Source of the DNA: Sediminibacterium sp. Gen4
GTDB taxonomy: Bacteria; Bacteroidota; Bacteroidia; Chitinophagales; Chitinophagaceae
DNA length: 64,000 nucleotides
Direction of reading: 5' to 3'
Assembly (NCBI GenBank): GCA_013391385.1
Contig: JACBFI010000017.1
Span: 1-64,000, forward strand
Of this stretch, positions 46,653 through 54,986 are shown piece after piece. Below the pieces are notes generated by a model. That model made no database searches. It had not been told where the DNA came from and saw only the letters and a list, made by a program, of their open reading frames with translations. Numbering within the stretch: position 1 is the stretch's first letter; the number at the start of each line of letters is the position of its first letter. Both the position numbers and the translations under genes were made by a program.

Positions 46653-47111
46653 TGGTTAAAGGTACTGTTGAAATGATGAGTTCTTTTCAGTAAAAAAATG
46701 CACGAAAAAAAATGATGAAATCTTGTGTAAAATCAGCAGTTTTTAGAATCAAAAATTTATCATTCTTGAAAGTAGAAAAACGCTGAAACGCAGTACTGAC
46801 GGGCATGTAAAAGGGCCAACATTGCTGTTGACCCTGTTTACTTACTAACCCATTAAATTCTACCACTAAGTTACAAAACCGAGGCACATGGCAAAATAAT
46901 TTTTGGGTTCTGTGAATAATTTTTTGAACCCGAAAAATTTCGTAGATGACCTTAACAGTTTGTTAATCAAACGGGTTACAGTCATTTTGTCGAAGTGGGG
47001 AAAAATGTCATTTTTTTTGGTGCTTTTTGTCAGAAATCAGTGATTTTAAGGTGCCAAATACCCATTTTTGGGTTTGGTAGGCATTTTGCAGCAGTCTCCG
47101 AAACAAGTCGT
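46653..47111. other. 459-base gap without a convincing gene
   Basis: No supported reading frame: a 66-codon minus-strand frame (46687-46887) has no recognisable features. It contains one hairpin (46812-46835) and many A/T runs. The promoters of radA (minus) and of the zinc peptidase (plus) must lie here, but no clear element was seen. Confidence 0.5.
46812..46835 (-). terminator. Short hairpin, possible terminator of an unannotated minus-strand RNA
   Basis: AGGGCCAACA (46812-46821) pairs with TGTTGACCCT (46826-46835) with one mismatch and a 4-base loop. On the minus strand it is followed by TTTT. No gene ends here on that strand, so it could close a small RNA beginning around 46880-46960, or be chance. 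Confidence 0.4.
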
Positions 47112-47801
47112 ATGAACTCCATCTTTTTATTGTCTTTATTGTTTGTCGGAATCAGTTTTCTGGTTTCAATGCGCTTAAAGTCGAAATTTACCCATTACAG
47201 CCACTTACCCATCACCAATGGCATGAGTGGTAAGGAAGTGGCTGAGCAAATGCTCCGGGATAGCGGAATATATGATGTAAAAGTTATATCTGTTGAGGGT
47301 TTCCTCACAGACCACTATAATCCCATGAATAAAACCGTGAACCTGAGTCCGGAAGTGTATAGTGGAACAAGTATTGCGTCTGCTGCGGTGGCTGCCCATG
47401 AGTGTGGTCATGCCGTTCAACATGCCACAGCTTATAACTGGCTGATGTTGAGAAGCAGATTGGTACCATTTGTTCAATTCAGCAGCTCAATTGTTCAGTG
47501 GGTATTATTGGCAGGTATTGTATTGATCAATACATTCCCAATGTTATTATTAGGGGGTATCATTTTATTTGCCCTCACCACGCTTTTCTCAGTCATTACA
47601 TTACCGGTAGAATTTGATGCCAGTAACCGCGCATTGGCTTGGTTAGAAAACAGGCGTGTATTGGTAGGTAAAGAACAGGAAGGAGCAAAGGATGCGTTGA
47701 AATGGGCAGCGATGACTTATGTAGTAGCAGCACTTGCTTCAGTAGCTACGCTGATTCAATATGTGTTGATCTTTTTGAATGGATCGAGAAATGATGATTA
47801 G
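47112..47801 (+). CDS. Membrane zinc metallopeptidase, YugP type
   Basis: Integral membrane metallopeptidase of 229 residues. The ATG at 47112 starts MNSIFLLSLLFVGISFLVSM; a longer frame from 46995 is not conserved-looking. The zinc motif is His96-Glu97-Cys-Gly-His100 (AAHECGHAVQHA), followed by three further hydrophobic helices. Family blocks NGMSGKEVAEQMLRDSGI, DHYNPMNKTVNLSPEVYSG, and LPVEFDASNRALAWLE support the call. The natural substrate is not known. Confidence 0.93.
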   Translation: MNSIFLLSLLFVGISFLVSMRLKSKFTHYSHLPITNGMSGKEVAEQMLRDSGIYDVKVISVEGFLTDHYNPMNKTVNLSPEVYSGTSIASAAVAAHECGHAVQHATAYNWLMLRSRLVPFVQFSSSIVQWVLLAGIVLINTFPMLLLGGIILFALTTLFSVITLPVEFDASNRALAWLENRRVLVGKEQEGAKDALKWAAMTYVVAALASVATLIQYVLIFLNGSRNDD

Positions 47802-47805
47802 TTTG

Positions 47806-47841
47806 TAGACCATGGTTCATAGTCCATGGACCATGGTCTAT
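47806..47841. repeat. Palindromic repeat, family A copy between convergent genes
   Basis: TAGACCATGG (47806-47815) pairs perfectly with CCATGGTCTA (47831-47840), and the middle holds related text (TTCATAGTCCATGGA). The 19 bases at 47823-47841 are identical to 54215-54233 in gldD. It fills the 43-base gap between the zinc peptidase and rng genes. Confidence 0.78.
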
Positions 47842-47844
47842 CAA

Positions 47845-49395
47845 CTAAAATTTAATTTCCTCCTCTCGCTCATCAAAGAATCTAAACTCAGTGAGGTGAT
47901 AATTGGTATTGGCTTGTGCCTTCACTTTCACTTTGTGTTTCTTTCTCCATTTCTTAATGATAGAAGAGAATAATCCTTTTGTGAGATAAGAATGAACTAT
48001 CGGATGTACAACGATGGTAAGATTCTTATGTGAGTGTGTAACGAGATAATGTAATTTCTTTTCGATCTCATCCTCCAGCAATAATGTAGAAGTGATTTTT
48101 CCTGTTCCATTACAAGCGGGACAACTCTCAGCTGTATTGATATTCACTTCCGGACGCATACGTTGACGCGTGATTTGAAGCAGTCCGAATTTTGAAATTG
48201 GAAGAACAGAATGTTTCGCTCTATCTGCTTTCATGAATTGCTCCATGGCTTCCTGAACCTTTCTTTTATTGTCGGGCAACTTCATATCAATGAAGTCTAC
48301 AACGATAATACCGCCAATATCACGCAGACGTAACTGACGGGCAATTTCTTCTGCAGCTTCGAGATTGGTTTCCAGTGCATTTTCTTCCTGGTTATTGCTT
48401 ACACTCTTATAACCACTGTTTACATCAACCACATGCAACGCTTCCGTATGTTCAATGATGAGGTAAGCACCACTGGGTAAGTTCACTGTTTTTCCAAAGG
48501 AGGATTTCACTTGCTTGGTTACACCATACTGATCAAAAATGGGAAGTCCATTATGATAGAAAGAAACAATATCCGTTTTATCAGGTGCGATACGTTGGAT
48601 ATATGATTGTGTAACCTGAAATAAATTTTTATCATTCACCACAATACGATTGAAATCTGCACTCAACAGATCTCTCAGTATACTGGTTGTTTTTGTTTCT
48701 TCACTCAAAATCCTTACAGGTGCAACAGCGCCTTTCAAATTGTGCTGAATGGTTTTCCAGGTTTCAACCAATGACAGCATATCCTGGTGTAATTCTGCTG
48801 TACTTTTTCCTTCAGCTGCAGTGCGAACGATGACACCAAAATTTTTCGGACGAATTGCTTCAACGATTTTGTGTAAACGTTTACGTTCATCGGAAGAATG
48901 TATTTTTTTGGATACAGCAACAATCTCATTGAAAGGCGTTACTACTACAAATCTTCCGGGTAATGATATCTCACAACTCAAACGAGGTCCTTTTGCAGCA
49001 ATTGGTTCTTTTAAGATTTGAACGAGTACATGTGGTTTACCATTCAGTACTTCATTGATCTTTCCTGTTTTTAGGATCTCAGGTTCAGCTTGCAATTTCG
49101 CAAAATCAAAAGGCTGATCTCCTTTATCTGTCATCGCTATTTGCGTAAACTTGATAATGGAGCGGGCATAAGGACTCAGATCGGTATAATGTAGAAAGGC
49201 ATCTTTTTCAAATCCCACATCTACGAACGCCGCATTGAGTCCGGGTATTAGTTTTTTAACTTTACCCAGATAAAGGTCACCCACTGCGAAGTTGGCGTCC
49301 GTTTTTTCGTTGTGCAGCTCCACCAATTTTTTATCTTCCAACAATGCAATTTCTACACCTGTTGGAGCAGCATTAATAATTAATTCTTTGTTCAC
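47845..49395 (-). CDS. rng: Ribonuclease E/G
   Basis: Single-strand endoribonuclease for mRNA decay and rRNA maturation, 516 residues from the chosen start. The frame extends to a TTG at 49404, but a GTG at 49395 gives (M)NKELIINAAPTGVEIALLE, which matches the usual start of Bacteroidota RNase G. The S1 domain (about 35-110, VGDLYLGKVKKLIPGLNAAF) and the catalytic DNase I-like region (DIGGIIVVDFIDMKLPDNKR) are intact, and the zinc-link is CPACNGTGKI. No long C-terminal degradosome scaffold is present. Confidence 0.95.
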   Translation of the reverse strand: MNKELIINAAPTGVEIALLEDKKLVELHNEKTDANFAVGDLYLGKVKKLIPGLNAAFVDVGFEKDAFLHYTDLSPYARSIIKFTQIAMTDKGDQPFDFAKLQAEPEILKTGKINEVLNGKPHVLVQILKEPIAAKGPRLSCEISLPGRFVVVTPFNEIVAVSKKIHSSDERKRLHKIVEAIRPKNFGVIVRTAAEGKSTAELHQDMLSLVETWKTIQHNLKGAVAPVRILSEETKTTSILRDLLSADFNRIVVNDKNLFQVTQSYIQRIAPDKTDIVSFYHNGLPIFDQYGVTKQVKSSFGKTVNLPSGAYLIIEHTEALHVVDVNSGYKSVSNNQEENALETNLEAAEEIARQLRLRDIGGIIVVDFIDMKLPDNKRKVQEAMEQFMKADRAKHSVLPISKFGLLQITRQRMRPEVNINTAESCPACNGTGKITSTLLLEDEIEKKLHYLVTHSHKNLTIVVHPIVHSYLTKGLFSSIIKKWRKKHKVKVKAQANTNYHLTEFRFFDEREEEIKF

Positions 49396-49530
49396 AAAGT
49401 GCAACTTTTAAATACAAAATCACATACCGGTATTCGGTAGATCAACATCCACAACATCTATTGAGGCAGCCTGGGAAGGAAAAGGTAAAGTTGCGAAAAG
49501 GAGGAAGGTAGGCTGCTTCCAGATAAGTGT

Positions 49531-49572
49531 TAAACGGGTTTAATCAGGCCGCAGCAAGATTAAACCCGTTTA
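49531..49572 (-). terminator. Hairpin after the COX24-like gene
   Basis: Perfect 14-base arms (49531-49544 and 49559-49572, core TAAACGGGTTTAAT) with a 14-base loop lie 25 bases after the microprotein stop. Only a short T run follows on the minus strand, so termination before rng may be partial. Confidence 0.7.
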
Positions 49573-49597
49573 GTATCATGATCGGTAATCCGAAGAA

Positions 49598-49693
49598 TTA
49601 TTTATTCTTCTTCTTATGACGATTCTTTCTCAGACGCTTTTTACGTTTGTGTGTAGCGATCTTATGACGCTTTCTCTTCTTACCACAAGGCAT
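49598..49693 (-). CDS. 31-residue AURKAIP1/COX24-domain-like basic protein
   Basis: Very small Lys/Arg/His-rich protein, MPCGKKRKRHKIATHKRKKR then LRKNRHKKKNK, with ATG at 49693 and TAA at 49598-49600. I recognise the pattern from Bacteroidota annotations as an AURKAIP1/COX24 (DUF1713) domain, the domain of mitochondrial ribosomal protein mS38. A ribosome-associated role is therefore likely but is inference from memory. It is too short for ordinary gene-finding thresholds. It lies 33 bases after the TPR gene and is followed by a hairpin. Confidence 0.85.
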   Translation of the reverse strand: MPCGKKRKRHKIATHKRKKRLRKNRHKKKNK

Positions 49694-49726
49694 ACCAAAG
49701 TAATTTTATACAGTTAAAAAATAAAT

Positions 49727-50578
49727 TTATCGTTTCAGTTCAGCGATTCTTTTTTCCAGTGCTTGCTTAGCTTCCGGTATCGCCACTCTTTTCTTTGCTT
49801 CCTCATACCATTTGATCGCATTGGCTTTCTCATTATGGATATCATAAGATTCAGCCAGATTGAAAATGGCATCTAGATTTTCCGGATCAACTTTCAACAC
49901 ATTCAAAAAGCGTTCAATGGCTTTATCATATTGACCACTTTTCTTACTACCCAATCCGAGCATCATTTGTCCGAATACATTTCCCGGATCCTTCTCTACC
50001 ACTTCTCTGATCTTTAGAATACCCTGCATCGGGTTATCTGAAATGTTTCCGAAAAGATAGCAAGCGCCCAATCCGATTTTACTCGAATCATTCGCCGGAT
50101 TAATGCTCAGTGCCTGATCAAAAAGAACTTTTGCTTGTGAGGCCAGCCAATTTTGCATGGCAGGCTCACCCTCTGTCATCAGGTTATCTAAAAACAGATG
50201 GGCGGCAAAGGTGAGGCTTTTTTCAGAATTTTCCAACTTAGCAGCTTCGCCCGTATACCAGGCATAGGGTTCAAAAATGCGTGCGGAATCAGCCCAGAAG
50301 CGTGCTAGTTGATGATATACATGGATCTTTTGCTCATTAATATCCCCTCTTACAACGGAATTTTCAAGGGCACCTAAGCGAGCAACCTGCTCCGGAGTAA
50401 TGCGCTCCTTGGCTTTTACTAAGAGATCTTCAAACTTAATCGATTGATTTACAGTACCATGAGGCGCTTCGCCTTCTTTATGGACATGTTTACCGGGGGA
50501 GACGGTTGGACTAAAAAAGTACAACAGAATAAATATAACCAAGCCTCCACCCGCTAACAGAAGTTGCTGTTTCTTCAC
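49727..50578 (-). CDS. Membrane-anchored TPR protein
   Basis: Protein of 283 residues with one N-terminal membrane helix (about 7-24) and a soluble part built of tetratricopeptide repeats, for example FGQMMLGLGSKKSGQYDKAI and DAIFNLAESYDIHNEKANAI. It starts at a GTG (MKKQQLLLAGGG); no in-frame ATG fits. TPRs mediate protein contacts; the partner is unknown. It lies between HU and the COX24-like gene (21 and 33 bases), so the three probably share one message. Confidence 0.85.
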   Translation of the reverse strand: MKKQQLLLAGGGLVIFILLYFFSPTVSPGKHVHKEGEAPHGTVNQSIKFEDLLVKAKERITPEQVARLGALENSVVRGDINEQKIHVYHQLARFWADSARIFEPYAWYTGEAAKLENSEKSLTFAAHLFLDNLMTEGEPAMQNWLASQAKVLFDQALSINPANDSSKIGLGACYLFGNISDNPMQGILKIREVVEKDPGNVFGQMMLGLGSKKSGQYDKAIERFLNVLKVDPENLDAIFNLAESYDIHNEKANAIKWYEEAKKRVAIPEAKQALEKRIAELKR

Positions 50579-50599
50579 TGATCGGAAATTTCGGCGAAG

Positions 50600-50890
50600 T
50601 TAGTCCGACTTCCGTTTGCTTTTCACTTCACTTACAAATTCTTTTGCCGGCTTAAAGGCAGGAATATAATGTTCAGGGATTTCTACTGCTACGTTTTTCT
50701 TGATGTTACGACCAATCTTGGCTGCACGCTTCTTGGTAATAAAGCTGCCAAAGCCACGGATATAAATATTTTGTCCGTTGGAAAGGCTTTCTTTTACTTC
50801 TTTGAACATGGTTTCTAGCGTCACCAGCACATCCACTTTCGGTATACCCGTTTTATCGGAAATCTGGTTGATGAGATCTGACTTTCTCAT
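50600..50890 (-). CDS. HU/IHF family DNA-binding protein
   Basis: Nucleoid-associated protein of 96 residues that bends DNA as a dimer. Family text: MRKSDLINQISDKTGIPKVD, TMFKEVKESLSNGQNIYIRG, and FGSFITKKRAAKIGRNIKK, with the DNA-gripping beta arm around residues 55-75 and an extra basic tail (KSKRKSD). The usual arm Pro is not obvious, which is seen in some Bacteroidota members. First gene of the HU-TPR-COX24 unit. Confidence 0.95.
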   Translation of the reverse strand: MRKSDLINQISDKTGIPKVDVLVTLETMFKEVKESLSNGQNIYIRGFGSFITKKRAAKIGRNIKKNVAVEIPEHYIPAFKPAKEFVSEVKSKRKSD

Positions 50891-50918
50891 TTGTATAATG
50901 TTATTTTATGAATCAGAT

Positions 50919-50950
50919 TTAAAGTACGACAAAAAAAATGGTATTTGCAA
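50919..50950 (-). promoter_or_regulatory. Possible Bacteroidota-type promoter for the HU gene
   Basis: On the minus strand TTG (50950-50948) is followed after 21 bases by TACTTTAA (50926-50919), a partial match to the phylum consensus TTTG/TAnnTTTG, and 28 bases later by the HU start codon. The -7 box lacks the final TG, so the call is weak. Confidence 0.3.
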
Positions 50951-51106
50951 GAAAGATAGTGTAAATTTTATGTGCGTTACTGATTGATAGATAAATGATT
51001 CAAAGAGCATGCAATTGGTTAAGATTTGTTCATATTAAAGATATTGTTATAGTCTATCAACTTTATTACCAATCATGCGTTGTTTTGAGCATCTTTGTTT
51101 CTTAGG

Positions 51107-52165
51107 ATGAAAAAGTCGTTTACTCAGATATTAATGGACTGGCACCGCTATCAGAATGACCGGGAAATGCCATGGAAAGGAGAAAAAAAACCTTATAGGA
51201 TCTGGTTGAGCGAGATCATTTTACAACAAACCCGTGTTGAGCAGGGAATGGGATATTATCATCGATTTATTGAACAATATCCTACCATTCAAGATCTTGC
51301 AAAAGCCCCCGACCAAGAAGTATTCAAATTATGGGAAGGCTTGGGTTATTATAATAGATGCCGTAATCTGTTACACACTGCCAGGGAAATTGTACACCAA
51401 CGTAAAGGCATTTTTCCGGATACATATGAAGATCTGCTTGCATTGAAGGGAGTGGGTCCTTATACAGCTGCTGCTATTGCATCTTTTGCTTATAATTTAC
51501 CCTATGCCGTAGTAGATGGTAATGTGTTTCGTGTTTTAGCCCGTTATATGGGAGTTGATACCCCTACCGATAGCACGGAAGGAAAAAAAATATTTCATGA
51601 CCTGGCTTACCAAATGCTAGATAAGAAAGAACCGGCTTTGTACAATCAGGCTATCATGGACTTTGGCGCCACTGTTTGTAAGCCAATGTCCCCATTATGT
51701 GCTGCCTGTCCACTCCAAAATGGTTGTGCGGCATTGTCTACAGGTAAAGTAAATCAACTTCCGGTCAAAGAGAAAACATTACAAAGAAGAACGAGGTACT
51801 TCAACTATTTTATCCTCGAATACCGGCAAAAAATTTGGGTACAACAAAGAACCGCAAAAGATATCTGGCAACAGTTATTTGAGTTTTACCTGGTAGAAAC
51901 CGAAAAACAGGTACGCTGGGATCATTCTTTGATTCAAAACTGGTTAAGGGATCAGTTGAATATTCATGAACCAGTAATAGGAAAGATAGCCGAGCCATTG
52001 CTACAACAACTGACCCATCAACAAATCAAAGGACAGTTTATACATCTGCAATTGAAGCAAAAACCTGCTTCTTTAAAGGGTGGTGACTGGAAGACGGTAG
52101 CCCAAATCCAAGAACTGGCTTTCCCCAAATTGATTACATCCTACCTGTCTCAGTTAAAATCCTAA
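51107..52165 (+). CDS. mutY: A/G-specific adenine glycosylase
   Basis: Removes adenine mispaired with 8-oxoguanine. It has 352 residues from the ATG at 51107 (a TTG four codons upstream is unlikely). Catalytic Glu36 lies in WLSEIILQQTRVEQG, the helix-hairpin-helix is LLALKGVGPYTAAAIASFAY, and Asp137 lies in VVDGNVFRV. The iron-sulfur cluster cysteines 191, 198, 201 and 207 have the expected C-x6-C-x2-C-x5-C spacing. A C-terminal NUDIX-like domain follows (about 225-350). Divergent from the HU gene. Confidence 0.96.
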   Translation: MKKSFTQILMDWHRYQNDREMPWKGEKKPYRIWLSEIILQQTRVEQGMGYYHRFIEQYPTIQDLAKAPDQEVFKLWEGLGYYNRCRNLLHTAREIVHQRKGIFPDTYEDLLALKGVGPYTAAAIASFAYNLPYAVVDGNVFRVLARYMGVDTPTDSTEGKKIFHDLAYQMLDKKEPALYNQAIMDFGATVCKPMSPLCAACPLQNGCAALSTGKVNQLPVKEKTLQRRTRYFNYFILEYRQKIWVQQRTAKDIWQQLFEFYLVETEKQVRWDHSLIQNWLRDQLNIHEPVIGKIAEPLLQQLTHQQIKGQFIHLQLKQKPASLKGGDWKTVAQIQELAFPKLITSYLSQLKS

Positions 52166-52247
52166 TTTTTTGTGAGCTGTTCTTTTGTTGCTTAAAAAAA
52201 GTTATTTTTAAGAGTGATTAATCTGCGACGAACAAAAAATCAATCGT

Positions 52248-52679
52248 ATGAGAGGTGTTAACAGAGTGATGCTCATTGGAAATCTCGGAAAAGACCCCGA
52301 TGTACAACATTTAGAAGGCAATATTGCCGTTGCCAAATTCCCCCTAGCTACCACAGAAACCTACAAAGACCGCTCGGGGAAATTAATATCCCAAACAGAA
52401 TGGCACACTGTTGTTTTGTGGCGTGGGCTGGCAGAACTGGCACAAAAGTATTTGCACAAGGGGAGTTTGATTTATGTGGAAGGTCGTTTGCGTACCCGTA
52501 GTTGGGAAGACAAAGAAGGTAATAAGAAATTTGCTACGGAAGTAGTAGGTGATAACCTGATCATGCTTGATAAACGAGGTGACGGTTCCGGTGGACATGT
52601 TTCCGGAGAAGGTATTGATGGTTATACAGGCGATGATATGCCACCATTATCTGATCCCGGAGAATCATTGCCTTTCTGA
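52248..52679 (+). CDS. ssb: Single-stranded DNA-binding protein
   Basis: OB-fold SSB of 143 residues. The N-terminal domain (1-110) begins MRGVNRVMLIGNLGKDPDVQ and includes SQTEWHTVVLWRGLAELAQK and IYVEGRLRTRSWEDKEGNKK. A short glycine/aspartate-rich linker leads to the partner-binding tip DPGESLPF. It forms a conserved run with mutY, gldE and gldD. Confidence 0.97.
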   Translation: MRGVNRVMLIGNLGKDPDVQHLEGNIAVAKFPLATTETYKDRSGKLISQTEWHTVVLWRGLAELAQKYLHKGSLIYVEGRLRTRSWEDKEGNKKFATEVVGDNLIMLDKRGDGSGGHVSGEGIDGYTGDDMPPLSDPGESLPF

Positions 52680-52751
52680 TAACCCTGCGCAATGTATTTT
52701 TGTGATGAAAAGAATGCACCTGTCATTCATTGTTAACTAAAAACACCTGTT

Positions 52752-54077
52752 TTGGATTATCACTCGGTATTGTATACCCATCTCTTATCAGCCATTCATC
52801 CGCAAGGCACCACAGTACTTGTGATGATACTGGTTGTGTTGCTTTTTCTTTCTTTCGTTTTGTCAGGATCTGAAGTGGCTTTCTTTTCACTCACTTACAA
52901 AGACATCAATAACCTAAAGTCTAAGCAGATACCCTCTTACAAAAGAATTGTAGATCTATTAGAACAGCCCAAAACCTTATTGGCTTCTTTATTGATCGCT
53001 AATAGTTTTATCAATATCTCCATTATTATTATTTCAAACCTGCTTATTGATAATATGTTCAACTTTGAACAGTTCAATGCAGTATGGGTAGAGTTCCTCA
53101 TCAAAGTATTGGCCGTCTCATTTTTATTGGTGCTGTTTGGCGAAGTGATGCCGAAAGTACTGGCTACACAAAACAATATCCGTTTTGCCAAAGATTTCGG
53201 AGCGGTGGTACAGGCTGTGGCATACACATTTGCTGGGATGAGTAAATGGTTGGTGAAATATTCGGATATCATTGAAAAAAAGCTAGCCAGCAAAACAGGA
53301 AGTGCCTATAGCTTGGAAGAACTGGATCATGCCATTGATCTTACCACCAATGAGACGGCTTCTGAAAATGAAAAGAATATTCTGAAGGGTATTGTTAAGT
53401 TCAGTAATATCTCCGTAAAACAAATCATGAAAACGCGCATGGATGTTCATGGAGTGGAATATGGAACTTCATTTGGCGAATTAATTGCACTGGTAAAAGA
53501 ATTAAATTATAGCCGTTTACCTGTCTACAAAGAAGACTTAGATGAAGTACTCGGAATGATCCATACCAAAGATCTATTACCGCATCTTCACGAACACAAT
53601 GACTATAACTGGCATCCGTTAATGCGTCCGCCATTTTTTGTGCATGAGCAAAAGCCGATTGAAGACCTATTACAAGAGTTTCAACAAAAAAGGATCCATT
53701 TTGCAGTAGTAGTAGATGAATTCGGAGGTACCAGTGGTATCGTAACCTTAGAAGATATTTTAGAAGAAGTAATTGGTGAGATCAAAGATGAGTTTGATGA
53801 AGAAGACAGCGGATTCAAAAAGATCGATGACAATAACTACATCTTTGAAGGTCGCACCATGATTCATGATGCATGCAAGATCATGGATATACCTGCTGAA
53901 ACTTTTGATGAAATAAAAGGTGAAAGTGATTCACTGGCGGGATTGGTACTTGAGATTGCAGGTGATATACCCAAAACAGGTGCTGTTTTACAAAGTGGTG
54001 ATTTCGAGTTTACGGTATTGGAGCTTGAGAAGAATCGTATTCAGAAGATCAAGCTCATGATTAAGAGAGGGGCATAG
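52752..54077 (+). CDS. gldE: Gliding motility-associated protein GldE (CorC/HlyC family)
   Basis: Membrane protein of 441 residues, with a DUF21 (CNNM) domain of about four helices (about 20-190, SFVLSGSEVAFFSLTYKDIN), a CBS pair (about 205-330, NISVKQIMKTRMDVHGVEYG and HFAVVVDEFGGTSGIVTLED), and a CorC_HlyC domain at the end. In Flavobacterium johnsoniae gldE lies beside gldD and supports gliding; the same order here supports the name over a generic hemolysin or Mg/Co efflux protein. The start is a TTG at 52752; the next in-frame ATG lies inside the first helix. Confidence 0.9.
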   Translation: MDYHSVLYTHLLSAIHPQGTTVLVMILVVLLFLSFVLSGSEVAFFSLTYKDINNLKSKQIPSYKRIVDLLEQPKTLLASLLIANSFINISIIIISNLLIDNMFNFEQFNAVWVEFLIKVLAVSFLLVLFGEVMPKVLATQNNIRFAKDFGAVVQAVAYTFAGMSKWLVKYSDIIEKKLASKTGSAYSLEELDHAIDLTTNETASENEKNILKGIVKFSNISVKQIMKTRMDVHGVEYGTSFGELIALVKELNYSRLPVYKEDLDEVLGMIHTKDLLPHLHEHNDYNWHPLMRPPFFVHEQKPIEDLLQEFQQKRIHFAVVVDEFGGTSGIVTLEDILEEVIGEIKDEFDEEDSGFKKIDDNNYIFEGRTMIHDACKIMDIPAETFDEIKGESDSLAGLVLEIAGDIPKTGAVLQSGDFEFTVLELEKNRIQKIKLMIKRGA

Positions 54078-54126
54078 CTTATAGTTCATGGCTTATGGTT
54101 CATAGACCATGGTCCATAGTCGATGG
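54078..54126. repeat. Palindromic repeat, family A copy upstream of gldD
   Basis: Starts directly after the gldE stop with TTATAGTTCATGGCTTATGG and runs into CATAGACCATGGTCCATAG. The latter part is an inverted copy of 54212-54247, inside the gldD reading frame, so the two could pair around the gldD start codon. Confidence 0.75.
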
Positions 54127-54176
54127 TAGGAGCGAGAAACATTATTGGAGGGATTTAAACGTTTTGGATTTTACTT

Positions 54177-54800
54177 ATGCGAAGAAAAAATAGGAATCTA
54201 TTGAATCATATCCATCCATGGACCATGGTCTATGGACTATTAACTATTTTCATACTTACTGCTTGCAATAGTTCATTCACCCCCAAGCCTAACGGTTATT
54301 TCAAGATCGATTTTCCTGAAAAAGCGTACAAAAAATTTGATACAACGGGCTATCCTTATGCGTTTGAATATCCGGTGTATGCTAATGTAGTAAAAGACAG
54401 TACTTTCTTTGGGGATGCTACAGAAAATCCGTGGTGGATCAATATAGAATTCCCTCAATTCAATGGCCGAATTTATATCAGTTATAAAGAAATAGGTACT
54501 AACAGATTTGATACTTTGGTGAAACATGCTTTTGTATTGACAGGTAAACATTCTGCAAAAGCGTATTCAATTGATGACTCATTGATGGTAACACCCAATG
54601 GTATCTCCGGTATGTTCTTTTCAGTGGGAGGGGATGTGGCTACTGCCAATCAATTTTACTTGACAGACTCTACCCGCCATTTTTTACGTGGTGCCATGTA
54701 TTTTGATGCTACCCCGAATGCCGATTCTTTGGGAATTGTGAATGCTTTTATTCTTCAGGATATGCGGCATTTGATCAATAGTTTTCGCTGGAAAAAATAA
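54177..54800 (+). CDS. gldD: Gliding motility lipoprotein GldD
   Basis: Lipoprotein needed for gliding and type IX secretion in F. johnsoniae, 207 residues here. The lipobox LTAC gives Cys30. The GldD signature follows at once: FTPKPNGYFKIDFPEKAYKK and YPYAFEYPVYANVVKDS. Residues about 12-24 of the signal peptide (HPWTMVYGLLTIF) are coded by a family A repeat copy (54212-54247). The N region is long for a lipoprotein signal; Met17 offers a shorter start but would leave almost no basic N region. It lies 99 bases after gldE. Confidence 0.92.
   Translation: MRRKNRNLLNHIHPWTMVYGLLTIFILTACNSSFTPKPNGYFKIDFPEKAYKKFDTTGYPYAFEYPVYANVVKDSTFFGDATENPWWINIEFPQFNGRIYISYKEIGTNRFDTLVKHAFVLTGKHSAKAYSIDDSLMVTPNGISGMFFSVGGDVATANQFYLTDSTRHFLRGAMYFDATPNADSLGIVNAFILQDMRHLINSFRWKK
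54212..54247 (+). repeat. Family A repeat copy within the gldD signal-peptide codons
   Basis: CCATGGACCATGGTCTATGG and the following GACTATTAACTATT match the family A text; 54215-54233 is identical to 47823-47841 and inverted relative to about 54101-54120. It codes part of the hydrophobic core of the signal peptide. Confidence 0.75.
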
Positions 54801-54803
54801 TAC

Positions 54804-54825
54804 AGCCGCCCAGGAATGGGCGGCT
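54804..54825 (+). terminator. GC-rich hairpin after gldD
   Basis: AGCCGCCCA (54804-54812) pairs perfectly with TGGGCGGCT (54817-54825) around a 4-base loop, 4 bases after the gldD stop. No T tract follows, so it may protect the 3' end or act with another factor. Confidence 0.6.
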
Positions 54826-54986
54826 CTCAGGCAAACACTGAACTACCCTTCGGTAACCAGTATGCTATGTATACGCTGAAAACATGTGAATGTTACCGGT
54901 TACCTTGTTAAATCTTAGCTTATACAAAAGATGCATACGCCACCAAATCTGGTTATCTTCGCCCCAATATTTTAATAACTGTTTTC

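Noticed and set aside
46687-46887. 66-codon minus-strand reading frame
   Set aside because: No signal, domain or start context; it contains the hairpin at 46812-46835 and is rich in Phe from A/T runs.
46830-46905. Minus-strand text AACTTAGTGGTAGAATTT, similar to the D-arm of a tRNA
   Set aside because: No matching T-arm, acceptor stem or anticodon arm at the right spacing.
46995-47111. Extension of the zinc peptidase upstream of 47112
   Set aside because: The added residues are low-complexity and precede an ideal membrane-helix start.
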